NCBI RefSeq assembly: GCF_016906535.1
Contig: NC_057385.1
Span: 682,001-746,000, forward strand
Direction: 5' to 3'
DNA: 64,000 bases
Source of the DNA: Rhizoctonia solani
Taxonomy: Eukaryota > Basidiomycota > Agaricomycetes > Cantharellales > Ceratobasidiaceae
Shown here: positions 1 through 11,813 of the stretch, one piece after another
How positions within the stretch are numbered: the stretch's first letter is position 1
Layout: each line of letters opens with the position of its first letter
Position numbers and translations under genes: made by a program
Notes under the pieces: generated by a model
What the model saw: the letters and a program-made list of their open reading frames with translations, nothing else
Database searches by the model: none
Told to the model about the DNA's origin: nothing

Positions 1-167
1 TTCCTGTTGGCTCTCCGTTGGCAGTTGGTGATTTTAATTTAATTACGTAAGGTGAGCGGGTCAAGAACGGACCTAACAAACTTTTGATCTTTTTCTCCTT
101 TCCATGACGAGCACCACTTCCTCTCCCAACCACCTCCGCCCTCCATTGCCATTCCTTATACACCAAC

Positions 168-1479
168 ATGCACTACGGAGGTAACTCTATCAAGTTATTG
201 ACTGGAAACAGCCACCCAGAGCTGGCACAAGCTATTGCAGAGCGGTAAGCTGGACTGAGACAATAGGGTCGCTGTGCTCTTATCAAATCGAACAGACTGA
301 ACATTCTTCTCGTACCATGTGTGGTGAAAAACTTTTCGAATGGAGAGATTGACGTCAAGATCTCTGAATCCGTGCGCGATGAAGATGTGTTTATTCTGCA
401 GTCCGGATGCTTCGACGTCAACGACAATCTCATGGAACTGCTTATTCTCATCTCTGCATGCAAAACTGCCTCTGCTCGTCGCATTACGGCCGTGATCCCG
501 TGCTACCCCTATGCCCGGCAGGCACAAAAAGACAAATCGCGTGCTCCGATTACGGCTAAGCTCGTTGCAAATATGCTCGCAACTGCTGGAGCAGACCATT
601 TGATCACGATGGATCTTCACGCGAGCCAGATTCAAGGATTTTTCGACCTACCAGTCGACAACCTCTATACCGAGCCCAGTGTGGTCCGTTATATCAAGCT
701 GGAGATTCGGGGTTGGCAAAATTCGATTGTCGTTAGTCCCGATGCAGGTGGTGCTAAGCGGTATGTAACATGTCCACAACAAGGCAAGTATCTATGCTTA
801 ATACTTGTCATCAGAGCTTCTGCCATCGCCGATCGTCTGGGAACCGAGTTTGCACTCATTCACCGTCAGAAGGCGGGCGGTGAAACCCAGAATGGAGCTA
901 CCGGCTCCCACCTTGCCAACGGAGTTAACGGATTTGTCAATGGGTTGACCAATGGCGCAATCGAGGGCGTAACGGTCAACGGTTCATCCAATGGTCATGT
1001 CTCAGATGGCTCGGAGCGAATGCAGCTCTTGGTTGGGGACGTTAAGGACAAGGTAAATTTAAATAAGGATTTACCTCGTTGTGATCTCTTCTGATCGCTT
1101 ATGTTTTCCAGATTGCTATCTTGGTCGATGATATGATTGATACAGGGCGCACGGTCAGCTTGGCTGCCCGTCTACTAAAAGAAGCTGGTGCTAAGGAAAT
1201 TTACGTGATTGTTTCTCATGGTAGGTCCTAAATTGTCTACATTGACAGTATTCCAACAATCCAAATACAGGTTTATTTGCCGAGGCCAACTTGAAACAAC
1301 TGGCGACCTTGCCAATTGAACGACTCGTAGTAACCAACACAATCCCACAAACGGCGAATGAAGCTGTTTGTGAGGGTAAGCTTCAGGTCTTGGATGTCAG
1401 CCCCGTGTTGGCCGAGAGTATTCGCCGCACTCACAATGGAGAGAGCATTAGTTTGCTTTTTGAAGATTTGACTATGTAA
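168..1479 (+). CDS. Ribose-phosphate pyrophosphokinase (PRPP synthetase)
   Basis: Transfers pyrophosphate from ATP to ribose-5-phosphate, making PRPP for purine, pyrimidine, His and Trp synthesis. Five exons (168-244, 296-760, 815-1052, 1112-1220, 1271-1479) join in frame to 365 residues starting [20 protein letters not shown]. Visible family motifs are the [10 protein letters not shown] strand, the flexible-loop segment [32 protein letters not shown], and the PRPP-binding loop [12 protein letters not shown]. An Asn/Gly/Val-rich insert of about 45 residues sits between the HRQKAGGE segment and [10 protein letters not shown]. Fungal Prs subunits often carry such non-homologous regions, so this is probably one of several paralogous subunits of a hetero-oligomer. 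The start is the first ATG in frame and gives the canonical N-terminus. Family assignment is very secure; the paralogue number is not determined. Confidence 0.95.
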
Positions 1480-1821
1480 TCACAAAATGCACGACCAGGA
1501 ACCTTGTACACTAGTTGATTTAGAGTTTGCATTTGTATAATTGGGCAATTGAAGCAGCATGACCAGATTGGTGTCAGCACGATGGGAATACCTAAATTAG
1601 GCAAATGTGTTTGGACAGGTGGGGCCCATGTGTCAAGTTTTCATGAGACCGTGCCTGTACTCGGCCACCACCAGCACACCACCGCAGTTCGCGTGAGTTG
1701 AAACCCTATGACCAGATGATGTTGATTAACGATATTCGGTCAGTTGCGAAGCATTTATTTGCTTCTCTAGCTCCCAGCCCGCGAGAGAGACGCCCTAGTC
1801 CACACCAGCAGCCAACATAAA
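1480..1821. other. Intergenic, PRS to eIF2A
   Basis: About 340 bases hold the 3' end of the PRPP synthetase and the promoter of the next gene. CT-rich and CACCA-rich tracts lie at about 1660-1690 and 1790-1815, just before the ATG, as in many basidiomycete promoters. No TATA box or RNA gene was recognised. Confidence 0.5.
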
Positions 1822-3973
1822 ATGTCGACCGAGACCCAGCAATATGCTTGTGAGTAATTGTGTAACATAAGCTGAACTAGCTAACATATGCACAGTTCGC
1901 TCCCAAAAGCAATTAGGGCTTGTAGGGGGACTTCCCGAGTTTGCTCCCATTGATGCATTTGAGAAGTGAGTATGGCCATATTACAGGAAACATCCATCTG
2001 ACCCTGTACAGGCCATCAACAACTTCGAGGGCCTACACCTACAGCCAGGACGGCCGTCTATTTGCTTACATTCTCCCAGTGGGCGTGTGCATTGTGGATG
2101 CTGGGACCTTCAAAGTTGTACAGGTCATCGAAGTTCCGAACATTGTCGAGCTCTCATTCTCGCCCCTCGCAACATTCTTACAGACCTGGGAGCGCCCTCA
2201 AAAGCTCGAAGAAGGGGTACAGCACAAGAACCTACGGATCTGGAGCGTAGCAGATGGGTCAGAACTCACCTCGTTCACTCAAAAGGGACAAGAAGGCTGG
2301 GCGCTTCAATTTACTGTGAGTGAATCACACGCACTCCGTGTGGTGGGGCAGGACATCCAGGTGTTTAGTCCTGCCGAATGGGGAAATGGGGTCGTCGACA
2401 AACTGCGTGTCGAAGGGGTCACGAGTGTCTCCGTCAGCCCGGCCGCCCAGAACCCATCTCTTGCGGTGTTTATTGGCGAGAAAAAAGGTGCGCCGGCGAC
2501 GGTGCGCATATACAGTCTTGCTGCGTTGGGAGGAGCCCCGGCGTGCCAAAAGACTTTTTACAAAGCAGACAAGGCGACCTTCAAGTGGAATGCGGCTGGC
2601 ACGCATGTTTTGCTCTTCACTCAGACAGACGTCGACAATTCGAACAAGAGTTACTATGGCGAGACCAACCTGTACTTCCTCAGCGCCAAGGGGGACTTTG
2701 ATTGCCGCGTCACACTAGGTGAGCGTAAATTTTTCATAGGGCATCCATGATTCTAACTTTTAGTTGCAGACAAAGAAGGCCCAATCCATGACTTTACGTG
2801 GAGCCCGAACTCGAAGGAGTTTGGCGTCATCTACGGATGTGAGTTCGTGATTACCTGAGCATCAAGTGACAGAATTTAATGCTTTCTCAGATATACCCGC
2901 CAAAGCGGTCCTGTTTGATCAACGTGTTCGACCGATACACGATTTTGGATCACATCCCATCAACTTTATTTCCTACAATCCGCAGTCACGACTCGTTGCG
3001 CTTGCTGGATTTGGCAATCTCGCGGGGAAAATTGACATTTACGACCGCCGTACGCTGGCCAAAGTGACTACGATCGACGCTCCGAACACAACTTGGTGCC
3101 AATGGAGTCCCTGTGGCCGGTTCCTCTTGACGGCGACACTCTCGCCGAGACTGAGGGTTGACAACGGAGTCAAGATTTGGCATTGCACTGGGCCTTTGAT
3201 TCACGTGCAGTTGGAAGAGGAGTTGTACCAGGTGCGTGTGCATATACCGTCCACATGGTCTACGTACTCACGTTTAGGGGTAGGTATCTTGGCAACCCAT
3301 AACTGCAGGAACAGTCGAACCGTTTGGGCAATCACTCCCCGTGGCCCCGGCTCCGACCTCGAGCGTTGCCCTCTTAGCTCCAGCCAAACCGGCAGGTATG
3401 TCCCATTTGCCCAAAGCATATACCCACGTACCAACACTTCCTCTACTCTAGCTGCAAAACCGGCAGGCGCGTACCGCCCGCCCGGCGCACGCGGCTTGGC
3501 CACACCTAGCATCTTCAAGCGCGAGGACGAGGGCGGGGCGGCATACGTCTCGTCCAACGGAACGACGAACCACCCGCAGCCGTATCGCCCCAACGGACGC
3601 GGCGGTGGACCTCGTCACGTTCCGGGAGCGGGTTCTCCGGCGCCCAGTCCGAGTCCAAAGCCTGGTCAAGGCCAAGGGAAAAAGAAGGGCAAGAAGGATA
3701 AAGACAAGGTCGAGGCGGTTGTTCCTGAGCCTGAGCCCGAGCCACCTGCGCCCGCTGAGCCCGACCCGGTCGCGAAGAAGATTCGGAATCTGAACAAGAA
3801 GTTAAAGGCCATTGATGGTGAGTTCTTACCCGGTTGAATAAAGTAACGTATTTATGCCGTTTGTAGAACTGAAGCAGAAACTCGCGCGCGGGGACAAGCT
3901 CGAGGTGACCCAGGTACAAAAGATCGATGCGGAGAACGACATTCGCAAAGAGTTGGCCGCGTTGGAAACATAG
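1822..3973 (+). CDS. Eukaryotic translation initiation factor 2A (eIF2A)
   Basis: Non-canonical initiation factor that can deliver initiator tRNA to 40S subunits; cytoplasmic. Eight exons (1822-1849, 1896-1965, 2012-2718, 2764-2838, 2891-3231, 3284-3395, 3452-3817, 3867-3973) give 601 residues, close to the family's usual size. The N-terminal two thirds is a WD-type beta propeller, with hallmarks YSQDGRLFAYILP, DKEGPIHDFTWSPNSKEFGV, PAKAVLFDQR and WCQWSPCGRFLLTATL. The conserved YRPPGARG segment follows, then a low-complexity Gly/Pro/Ser and Lys-rich linker, and a C-terminal helical tail KIRNLNKKLKAI...QVQKIDAENDIRKEL. The acceptor at 3283 was chosen because it restores the LYQ-VSWQP junction. 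It ends 129 bp from the convergent Suv3 gene. Confidence 0.94.
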
Positions 3974-4102
3974 AGCTGATTCTATCTATCGTATGCTATT
4001 TGGTTGATCAATTCCACATGGCTTGATAAAATGCGGGTGTGATTATAAGTTAGTGAAATGCTGAGGTGTGGTTACATCTATGCAATACAAAAACAAAGAC
4101 CA

Positions 4103-6899
4103 TCAGACGGCCTCTCCCGCTCGTCGTGCACCATCGAGCAAATTCGACCAAGCGGTAGGTGTCGCTCCCTCTCTTCTCCACTTTTGGACCGCATCCCTGG
4201 AGAGATATTCAATCTTTTCCACTCTGTCTTTCTCTTCTTCACTCTCCATAACCCTCTCGACATGTTTCTTTTTCCCTTCCCGAATCATCTCGAGACACCA
4301 CTCGATCCCCCTCTCGACTTCAGCCTTCATCATCTGGGCCTCGGGAGCCTGATAGAATCCCAATGGCAACCTAAACGACAACCACATGTACAACACCAAC
4401 GTCGAATGCAAGGATTCCAAGTTGGACAATGTTGTTGAATCCAGCCGAGCAAGATCGTCTTGATCGAGAATCGAGGACCGGTAGTCTTCCGGCAACTTTC
4501 GCTTGTTGGTATACTTTTGCTGTCTCCTCCACTTTTCTTTTAACTCTTGCACGTCCTCGAGTGCCTCGACCAACCCGAACCCGCGGAGCTCTTTCCGAAT
4601 ATTGACGTGCATTTTCGCCTCGTACGCTTTGATAAACGCCAGCCCTGCCTTTCGCGCCGTAGGATCTCGCCATCTCACGGGCGCCTGCGCGAGAACGAGG
4701 CGTTCGGAAATGGGGAGCGAACGAGTCAAGAGGTCGATATCGAACGAAACGTCGTCCGGACGGTCCGAGTCAAAGTTGAACACGTGTAGTTTGGATGGCA
4801 TAGGCGCTCGTTGTTCGAGGTTGGGAAGACCGAGTTTGGTGTGTGGTGGGAGACGAGCGAGGAGGCGCATCGTTTCGAGCAGGTCGGTTATGCCTGTGCC
4901 TGGTGGGAGTGCTTGTGCCAGAGCCTAGTCGCATAAATAAAATAAAATAAAATAAAATAAAATAAAATTTAAGAAAGACGCAGGCAAGACAAAGAAAGGA
5001 AACGAGACGCACCTGGGTGTTCGGATTCGCAATATCCACTCGTGCGTGCTCGACTTTGGGATTCGACGTGCTTAGCGCTTCCTTGACTCGTTCGAGCGAG
5101 TCGTCGCGCAGGGCCGTGACCAGACCTGGAGGCTGGGAGGCCGCGATCGAAGCGACTTGCGCAGCGTTCATTGAGCCCGGGTGGGTTTTGTTCGAGCTCG
5201 CGTCAGCGTCTGTATCTTTGTCTTTGTCCTTGGACTTGATCAACCCGAATCGTCCGGCTCGGCCTGCGATTTGTTTGATGAGTGGGACTGAGAGCGGTAC
5301 GTCTTGTTTGCCGTTCCATTTATCGGTTTTGAGGAATACAACGCGTTTAATTTTGCTGTTCTTGAGTGTTAGTACATTGAAGATGGTTGTGTGTATAGAG
5401 GCGAGGGGGAACTCACAGGTTTAAGCCCATCCCGACCGAGTCGCTCGCAACAATGACATCGTACCCGCTCTCCTCGTCATTAAACAGCTGCGCCTGTTCG
5501 CTCCTCACTTCAGGCGGCAGCCGACCATAAACGACCGCACACCTGAGCCCCGTTTCCTTTTCGATCTTGCGCTTGGTCATGAATATATCGTTTCTCGAAA
5601 ACGTCACCACGCAATCCCCGCGATCGACGTTTTTGAGTTTCCCCTCCAAGGAATACGGCGCGACTTCGAGAGGGGTGAGACGTTCGTATCGATTAACGAT
5701 AAGCTCGTCCCCCGTCATTCGGCACAGTTCTCGAACGAGGTCCACCACGGTGTCTTCGCCGCACAAATGCAGCTCCTTGGCCGCGAGACCCAGCACGGCG
5801 CTCGTCCATGCGCCTCCGCGCTGCGGGTCGGCGAGCATCTGGATTTCGTCGATGACGCCGACGGACCAGACGAGGTGCTTTGGTATCATTTCGACTGTAC
5901 ATGAGACAGTCGTCGCGTTGGGCGAAACGATCCGTTGGTCCTCGCCTGTGATCAGATTGCAGGGCCGGCCGGCGTAGACTTTAGGAGGAGCAGGAGGAGG
6001 GGCGGGGACGGGGATAGGGACGGCACCGGAGTCTGGGTCTTGGGATTCGGTGACGACCACGTGGGCGCCGCGTCGTCCAAGTCGACGGTTTCGGATTTAG
6101 GAGCGATGCTCCCTCTGTTGATCCGCGTCCAGACTTCGTGCGCGAGCAAACGTAGAGGTCCGGCGTATACGCCTGACTCGGCTCCCGCGAGGGCTTGCAG
6201 GGCGTTGTAGGTTTTTCCAGAGTTGGTGGGGCCGACGTGCATGATGATTTTGCGTCTCATGGAGCGTGCGAGGGGGTACCATTCAATCATGTGTCGTAGG
6301 TCTGTTGCTTGTCGGAGTGCCTCGAGGGATGCTGACAGTTGGTCGATTTCGGATGACGATGATGGCGGCTCTTGCTGCTGTTGGGAGGCAAGACGGGAGA
6401 GTGCAAAGTCGACGAAACGGGTCATGTATGCTCGAGAAGTACCGAATTGGGCGTCGTCGAGCATGTCTGTTGCGATAGACTCGAGGTCCCATTTGTATGC
6501 ATTATCACTAGAACCTGGTTGTTGGTCTTCCCCGAGAGCTTCGAGCTCGTCTTTAACCACGAGCGGAAAGAGCTTGAGCCATTGTTTGGCCAGGTGTTCG
6601 GGAATTCCAAGAGATGCGATATGGGTTGGTGCGAAACGGAGACACCACGCTTCGACGTCTCGTAAAAGCCCCACGCGCACTTGCTCAGCCGTACGTGGTT
6701 TGCCAGGTCTCGCAAGTGGCAAGGCATGTTTAAGCGGAGCTCGGACTCGAGATGGAGAGACAGGTCGAGAATTGAACCGATTGGTGGGGGGAGTCCGTTT
6801 AGGCCCAACTCTTAATAGCACAGCCGAGGAGTGCAGAGGCCGCTTAGCATTGGGTATGGCTCGAACGGCAAGGATGCCTAGTCTCCGAGGGGCGATCAT
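4103..6899 (-). CDS. SUV3: Mitochondrial ATP-dependent RNA helicase Suv3
   Basis: Helicase of the mitochondrial RNA degradosome. Exons read 6899-5417, 5355-5013 and 4924-4103. The N-terminus [20 protein letters not shown] is Arg-rich with no acidic residues, like a mitochondrial presequence. Motifs are Walker [33 protein letters not shown] (DExH-like box II), [11 protein letters not shown] and [10 protein letters not shown]. The C-terminal domain carries the Suv3 segment [11 protein letters not shown] large Asp/Ala/Pro-rich insertion separates the VWTRIN strand from [10 protein letters not shown]. The frame breaks inside that insertion: exon lengths sum to 2648 nt, one short of a multiple of three. 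One extra base at a CCC run (complement of 6063-6065) would give an open frame of about 882 residues. No plausible intron repairs it. The gene is head-to-head with CDC73. Confidence 0.9.
4934..4968. repeat. Pentanucleotide microsatellite (TAAAA)n
   Basis: About six tandem TAAAA units lie inside the last intron of the Suv3 gene (4925-5012). On the gene strand this becomes a TTTTA-rich pyrimidine stretch just upstream of the 3' splice site, so copy number could alter acceptor strength. Confidence 0.9.
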
Positions 6900-6989
6900 C
6901 GCCGTTCAATTTACGATCAAAATGTATTTGAAATTGCCACTGTGTGATGTGAATTGGAAATTGGGAGCTGGTGGTCATTTGCTGACGAT
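6900..6989. promoter_or_regulatory. Short bidirectional promoter, Suv3 / Cdc73
   Basis: Only 90 bp separate the start codons of the divergent Suv3 and Cdc73 genes, so both promoters and 5' leaders must share or overlap this DNA. No TATA element is evident. Confidence 0.6.
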
Positions 6990-8436
6990 ATGGATGTGTT
7001 GGGTGCTCTGCGAGATGCGATTTCCCAGCAGCGGCCAATCACGTTTCTGGAAGGGACGACACCAACGACAACGTTGACGGCAGCGACGACGCACATTGTG
7101 CTGTCGCCTTCATTGACTGTGGCTCGGAATGCGCCGACGAGGTTCAAGAAGGATGCATCGAGCAGTGCTACGGACCCCGAGAGTGCACCGGGCGAGTTCT
7201 TTACAATCGAGGCGCTGCTATTGGCCTGGACGCTGAAGAACGCGGGTGGAGGAGACTATATCCGACAGACCAAGACCAAGGGTGTGGCTGGCTCTGTCGG
7301 CATTACCGATCGTGGCCGTGTTGTCGAGTGGTTGGAAGGAAAGGGCGACCATCCCAATGTGGTTGGTGCACGTAAGCATTCAATTGTGTACTGTTGTTCT
7401 GCTTAGTTGATGTTGTGCTAGGCTCGACAACACCTCCCCTGCCCGACTCGCCTTCCAAACCAACGTCTTCTGCCCCTGCCTCGGCCCCACGACGAGAAAA
7501 ACGCGAACATCCGTTTAATGCGGCTGACTATGAAGTCTGCAAACGTATCAAGTTGCAGGAGATTGAGCTCAAGGACCGGAACTCGGTCTTGCGCGGTGTC
7601 AAGGTCAATGTGCGTATCTCCAGTTGGAATCAACACTCGAGGCTCATCTGTGGTTGCTAGAACTTTTCGAATATCAAGACGCTGTTGGCATCTAGGCAAA
7701 AGCCCAAAGAAGCTGTCAAGGATGCTCCCAGGCGTATGTTTGTCTGTTTCCAGTTGCTTCTCTTGTTAACTTGGTCGTTCAGCCGATGCCAAAGTGGGTG
7801 CCAAGAAAGCCAGTAAGTGTCCTTTCTTCCCCAACCCAGTGCCGCTCTAACTGTCATTTAGAAAACATGCATCCAATCATTGTCATCCCCTCGAGTCCGA
7901 CTTCCCTCATCACCATGTACAACGTCAAAAAGTTCTTGGACGAGGCTTCGTACGTTCCTCCTTTTCCCTCTTTCCATTTCACATAAACCCACCCAACCTA
8001 CCAACAGCTTCGAACCTTCCGAGGCGGCCAAGTCCCGGATGATCCGCGAAGGCAACCTCAAAGTCGAGGACGTCATTGCCATCGTTCGCCGTCGTACCGA
8101 GAGCGAACAGCCTGTCAAGTATTATATTGTGGATTCTGTCGAGGCGTTGAGCAAGTTTGGACAAGGTGGTGGTGGTGATCCTTGGTGAGTCGCATTCTAA
8201 CCACGTTGATGATGTTCTCATTGGGGGGACATAGGGACCGAGTCGTGTGCGTTTTAACTACGGGTCAACAGTGGCAGTTTAAACCTTACAAATGGTCCGA
8301 GCCTCGTCAACTCTTCCACAACGTCAAGGGAATGTATATCAAGTGGCGTAACGATACTTCCCAAGTCAAAGACTGGAATGTCTCTACTCTCGAGGCGAGT
8401 CTTGGTTCACGCTGGCTAGAAAAATACAAGGACTAA
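6990..8436 (+). CDS. CDC73: Cdc73/parafibromin, Paf1 complex subunit
   Basis: Nuclear subunit of the Paf1 complex, which travels with RNA polymerase II and promotes elongation and histone modification. Seven exons (6990-7371, 7422-7609, 7661-7733, 7783-7812, 7862-7949, 8008-8184, 8235-8436) sum to 379 residues. The N-terminus MDVLGALRDAI fits the Cdc73 family; an in-frame start 36 bases upstream would add an atypical extension. The middle carries the basic segment FNAADYEVCKRIKLQEIELKDRNSVL. The C-terminal Ras-like domain is clear: HPIIVIPSSPTSLITMYNVKKFL, a YYIVDSVEAL segment, then DRVVCVLTTGQQWQFKPYKW and FHNVKGMYIKW, ending NVSTLEASLGSRWLEKYKD. Shorter than animal parafibromin, as usual in fungi. 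Confidence 0.94.
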
Positions 8437-8887
8437 TGGGCTTTGCGCTGTGATTTAGATCGATCAACACCGGAGACATGTGGATAAACAGGTCGTTGCG
8501 AGTTTTTGGAGGGAACTTGAGAGTTGGATTACGGTGAACAAGCCGTTTTTAGTTGGTTAGATTGTATTGCCTAGTGGGAGATTGAGTAACTCCAGGTTGG
8601 GTGGAGGAGGGTGAGGAGGATGGCTGTTGGTCAGGACGGGTAGTCTAGAAACCAAGCGAAGCCGGGACCAAAACTCGGTACTCACGAATGACGGGTACAT
8701 AGCTATCTGGGATATTGCTTGTTGTATAATTTACCACTTATAGCCACACCGTTATTTATGAGCAAATCTGGAGTGTGTGCACGTGCATCCTTTGGCGCTT
8801 GGTCTTCTCCACATCTCACCCCAGCCCCCTTGGACTCCTTTGCATAATTATAACAGCCATAACATATACAAGTGTGGAAAGCGCGTA

Positions 8888-11598
8888 ATGAAATCACGAA
8901 TACTTGCTTTAATTGCTGTTTCAGGTAGTGCAGCAGCACTATGGCCCTTTCCTTCTAAACGGTTCCAATCGAATGGGCTCATCTCGGCCGGGGAGCTTGG
9001 ATTACAAGGTGTCCAGGGGAGAGTGGTCGCATTTGGAGATTTAAACGGGGACCAATTGTGAGTCCCCCTTTCTATATCTTTCGGTTCACCAGGTACTGAC
9101 CAAGGAAGAAAAGCTTGGACTTGTTGACGCTGAGTGAAGATCAGAAAAAGGTCGATGCATGGGTTTGGGATCATAGTACGTGACCCAACTCCGTCTGTGT
9201 TTTGCTCATCCGATATTAACCGAAAAATAATGATAATCGGAATCGATAGATAGTTTCTCGTTTAGTCGTTCCACGACTGTCGCTTCGTTTATCACGGGCC
9301 AAATTGTCAATGTCGTCCCCGCCGACCTAAACTATGACGGCCGGTTAGACATGTTAATCATGACGATAGGGAAAGAAGGAAAACAGTTGGACTTGAGTTT
9401 ACATCTTGGAGACGGGCAGGGTGTGAACTATTGTACGTCCCACTCTTCCCATTTATAAGATAAGTGACTAACAAATGCGGGGGGTGGCTAGCTTCTCCAA
9501 GAACATTACCTCCTTCTGGTCTCGCCCATCCAATCGTTTTAGATTCGGACGGGAACATGAGGTTGAATATGCTAGGATTGGATCCGGACGGGAATATGAA
9601 GTTGTGGAGGAACAATGATGATACCAGCGGGACGTTTACTCTGTGCGTCACCCACTTGCTTTTTGCTTTGGTGTACCGGACTGAGTTTGGAGAGTAGAGT
9701 TGACCCTCCGCTCCCGAGTCAGGCGTGCAAGTTGGCTGACCCGCATAGCAGTGCCGTGGTCGATTTTAACGGGGACTGTCTTGCCGGTATGCCCTTTGGA
9801 CTTGATCAAGGTTAAATGGTGAACTAACATTACCGGGCAGACTTGTTTTTACATTGCCAAGATGATACATTCCAAATCTGGACCAGGTCTCCTGGAAGTC
9901 AAGGAGGTTACACGTTTGCGAGAGGGGAAAAGCTTCCCAAGGGCGCAGGAGCGGTGTCATTTGCTGATATGGGTTCGTTTCCCACCACGACTTACCCCTC
10001 TTCGTTTGTTTTCCCGCTCGCCAGTCTGACCACTTGGGTTTTACAGATCGAGACGGTACACTCGATATTGTCTTCCCGGTCTGTAAATCCTTCTCGTCCA
10101 AAACGGGCGTCGGACTCGATTGCTCGGTTCATATTGCGTACAATAAGCAGATCCCGCTGTGTCCGAGTGCAGGTGGGATACCGAGCGGGGGTAGCAAGTC
10201 CAAGTGTCGTAGTCCGGGGGACTTGTGCGTCGCGGACGAGGCGTTTGGGTTTAAATTTGACCAAAGTGCAGGAGACGTGAGTTTTTTTTAGCTCTTGCTA
10301 CTCTATATCGGAGGGGGGCTCTGGTGCTGAATTATATTCCAAGGCCTATTCGGTTATACCCCTCAACTCGATCTTGCCGAATCATGATTCCCTTCTCCTA
10401 ACGGATACATCGCACAACCCTCCGCTTCCTATTCCTTTGCGTATCGGCGACGCAAATTTGGATGGGTACCCGGATATCTTGGCTGTTGCTGTTGACGAGG
10501 CGGGTGTTAACCGGGTACCAGTGCTCTTGTTTAGTGTGCCGGGGAAAGACGGTCCTTTGATCTCGGCAAATGCATTGGATTCGAGGGGACTTGAATTTAG
10601 TCCGCATGTGCAGCAGTTGTTTGGAGTTGGTAGGAACGTATCGACTACGAGCTCAGGGACCCACCACAGAAGGTTTTTCAAGAGCGCGAAACGTGGTGCC
10701 GAGGCCTTGGCGGAGATTACGGACGCGAGAGGAGTGGCGTTTGTTGATTTGGACGAAGACGTAGGTCCCCCCCCCTTGTTTGCTTCCTTTGCGCTTGTTC
10801 GATACTTATGCGTACGTAGGGGACGCTGGATATCCTCGTCCAGCGAAACGGCGCCCAAACAGGCTCGCGCATTGCATTTATCCAGAATAACTTTTTCCAA
10901 GATGCGTTTTTCCTCAAGGCGATCGTGTTGAATGGGGCTTGTCCGAGTGGAATTTGCGAGACGAGTTCGGGCAAATATAAAGTGCGCTTTCGAACTCTTT
11001 GAGGTGTTGTTTGTTGGCTGATAGGCGTGGGTGTATGCAGCCGTTTGGGTCTACGAATCCTGGTGCTTCATTCAAGTACACCGTATTAGATACTAGGGGA
11101 GACCGTTCTGCCGCGTTTGGTACGTATATATTTCAACTTTGAACTGTCATAGAACTAATTTATGCATCTTCAGGTACTCAACTTCCTCAAACGGGATACC
11201 AAGTCCTTCATACACCCTATGCATTCCTCGGTCTCGGTCGCACAAACAATTACATCGAGACTCTCATTGCAGGATCCACATCCCCGCAATCATCTACCAC
11301 TCTCGAAGGCGTGATTCCCAATTCTAAATTAGTTCTGAATCCCAACGCGGACGGAACTGATTGGAAGCGGGAGTTGTTTTTGAGACCTGGTCAATGGTTA
11401 TGGTGGGTCTTGTTCACGCTTGTGGCTGCTACAGTTATACTCCTTGTGGTGGTGATGGTTTTACACATTAATGAGAAGGTGAGTTTGGGCTTTTCCAGTT
11501 TGGTCGGGGGTTTTGTCGAGCTGACTTGGTTTGTGCAGCGAGAGGATGAGAGGGAGAGGAAAAAGGCGCTCCATCATATTAATTTCGATGCTTTGTGA
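8888..11598 (+). CDS. FG-GAP repeat membrane protein, T-cell immunomodulatory protein (TIP/ITFG1) family
   Basis: Single-pass surface or secretory-pathway protein related to animal TIP/ITFG1/Linkin; its role in fungi is not established. Twelve exons (first 8888-9057, last 11539-11598) sum to 679 residues. It begins with a signal peptide, MKSRILALIAVSGSAAALWP. A beta-propeller of FG-GAP/VCBS repeats follows, each with a Ca-binding-like loop: FGDLNGDQF, PADLNYDGRLD, VDFNGDCLADL, ADMDRDGTLDIV, GDANLDGYPDIL, VDLDEDGTLDIL. A late RTNNYIE segment is typical of the family. One transmembrane helix (WLWWVLFTLVAATVILLVVV) and a short charged cytosolic tail end the protein. The start was chosen because it places the signal peptide first. 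Confidence 0.88.
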
Positions 11599-11813
11599 TT
11601 GGATCAAGGGTTTGTGTGTGGATGTATTATATGAATATTTTTGCAGATAATTATATGGAGGGATGGACTTGAAACGGTTGATTATCATTTGGCTAAAATT
11701 AGTAAGATGACGTACGTGCTAAAGTAGGATCTTATCAGATAATCTAATAGCCACTTCTGTGTCTTGCCCACCACCGCGTTCTCTTCATTTAGGCCAACTT
11801 ATCCATCATAGCC

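Noticed and set aside
3515..3919. Long minus-strand frame antisense to eIF2A
   Set aside because: It mirrors the Lys/Pro/Glu-rich linker of eIF2A; codon bias of the sense gene explains its openness.
6055..6066. Programmed ribosomal frameshift in Suv3
   Set aside because: No slippery heptamer or stimulatory structure is apparent, and similar one-base losses occur in several unrelated genes.
9992..10900. Minus-strand frames within the FG-GAP protein gene
   Set aside because: They are antisense to exons with clear repeated domains and have no motif of their own.
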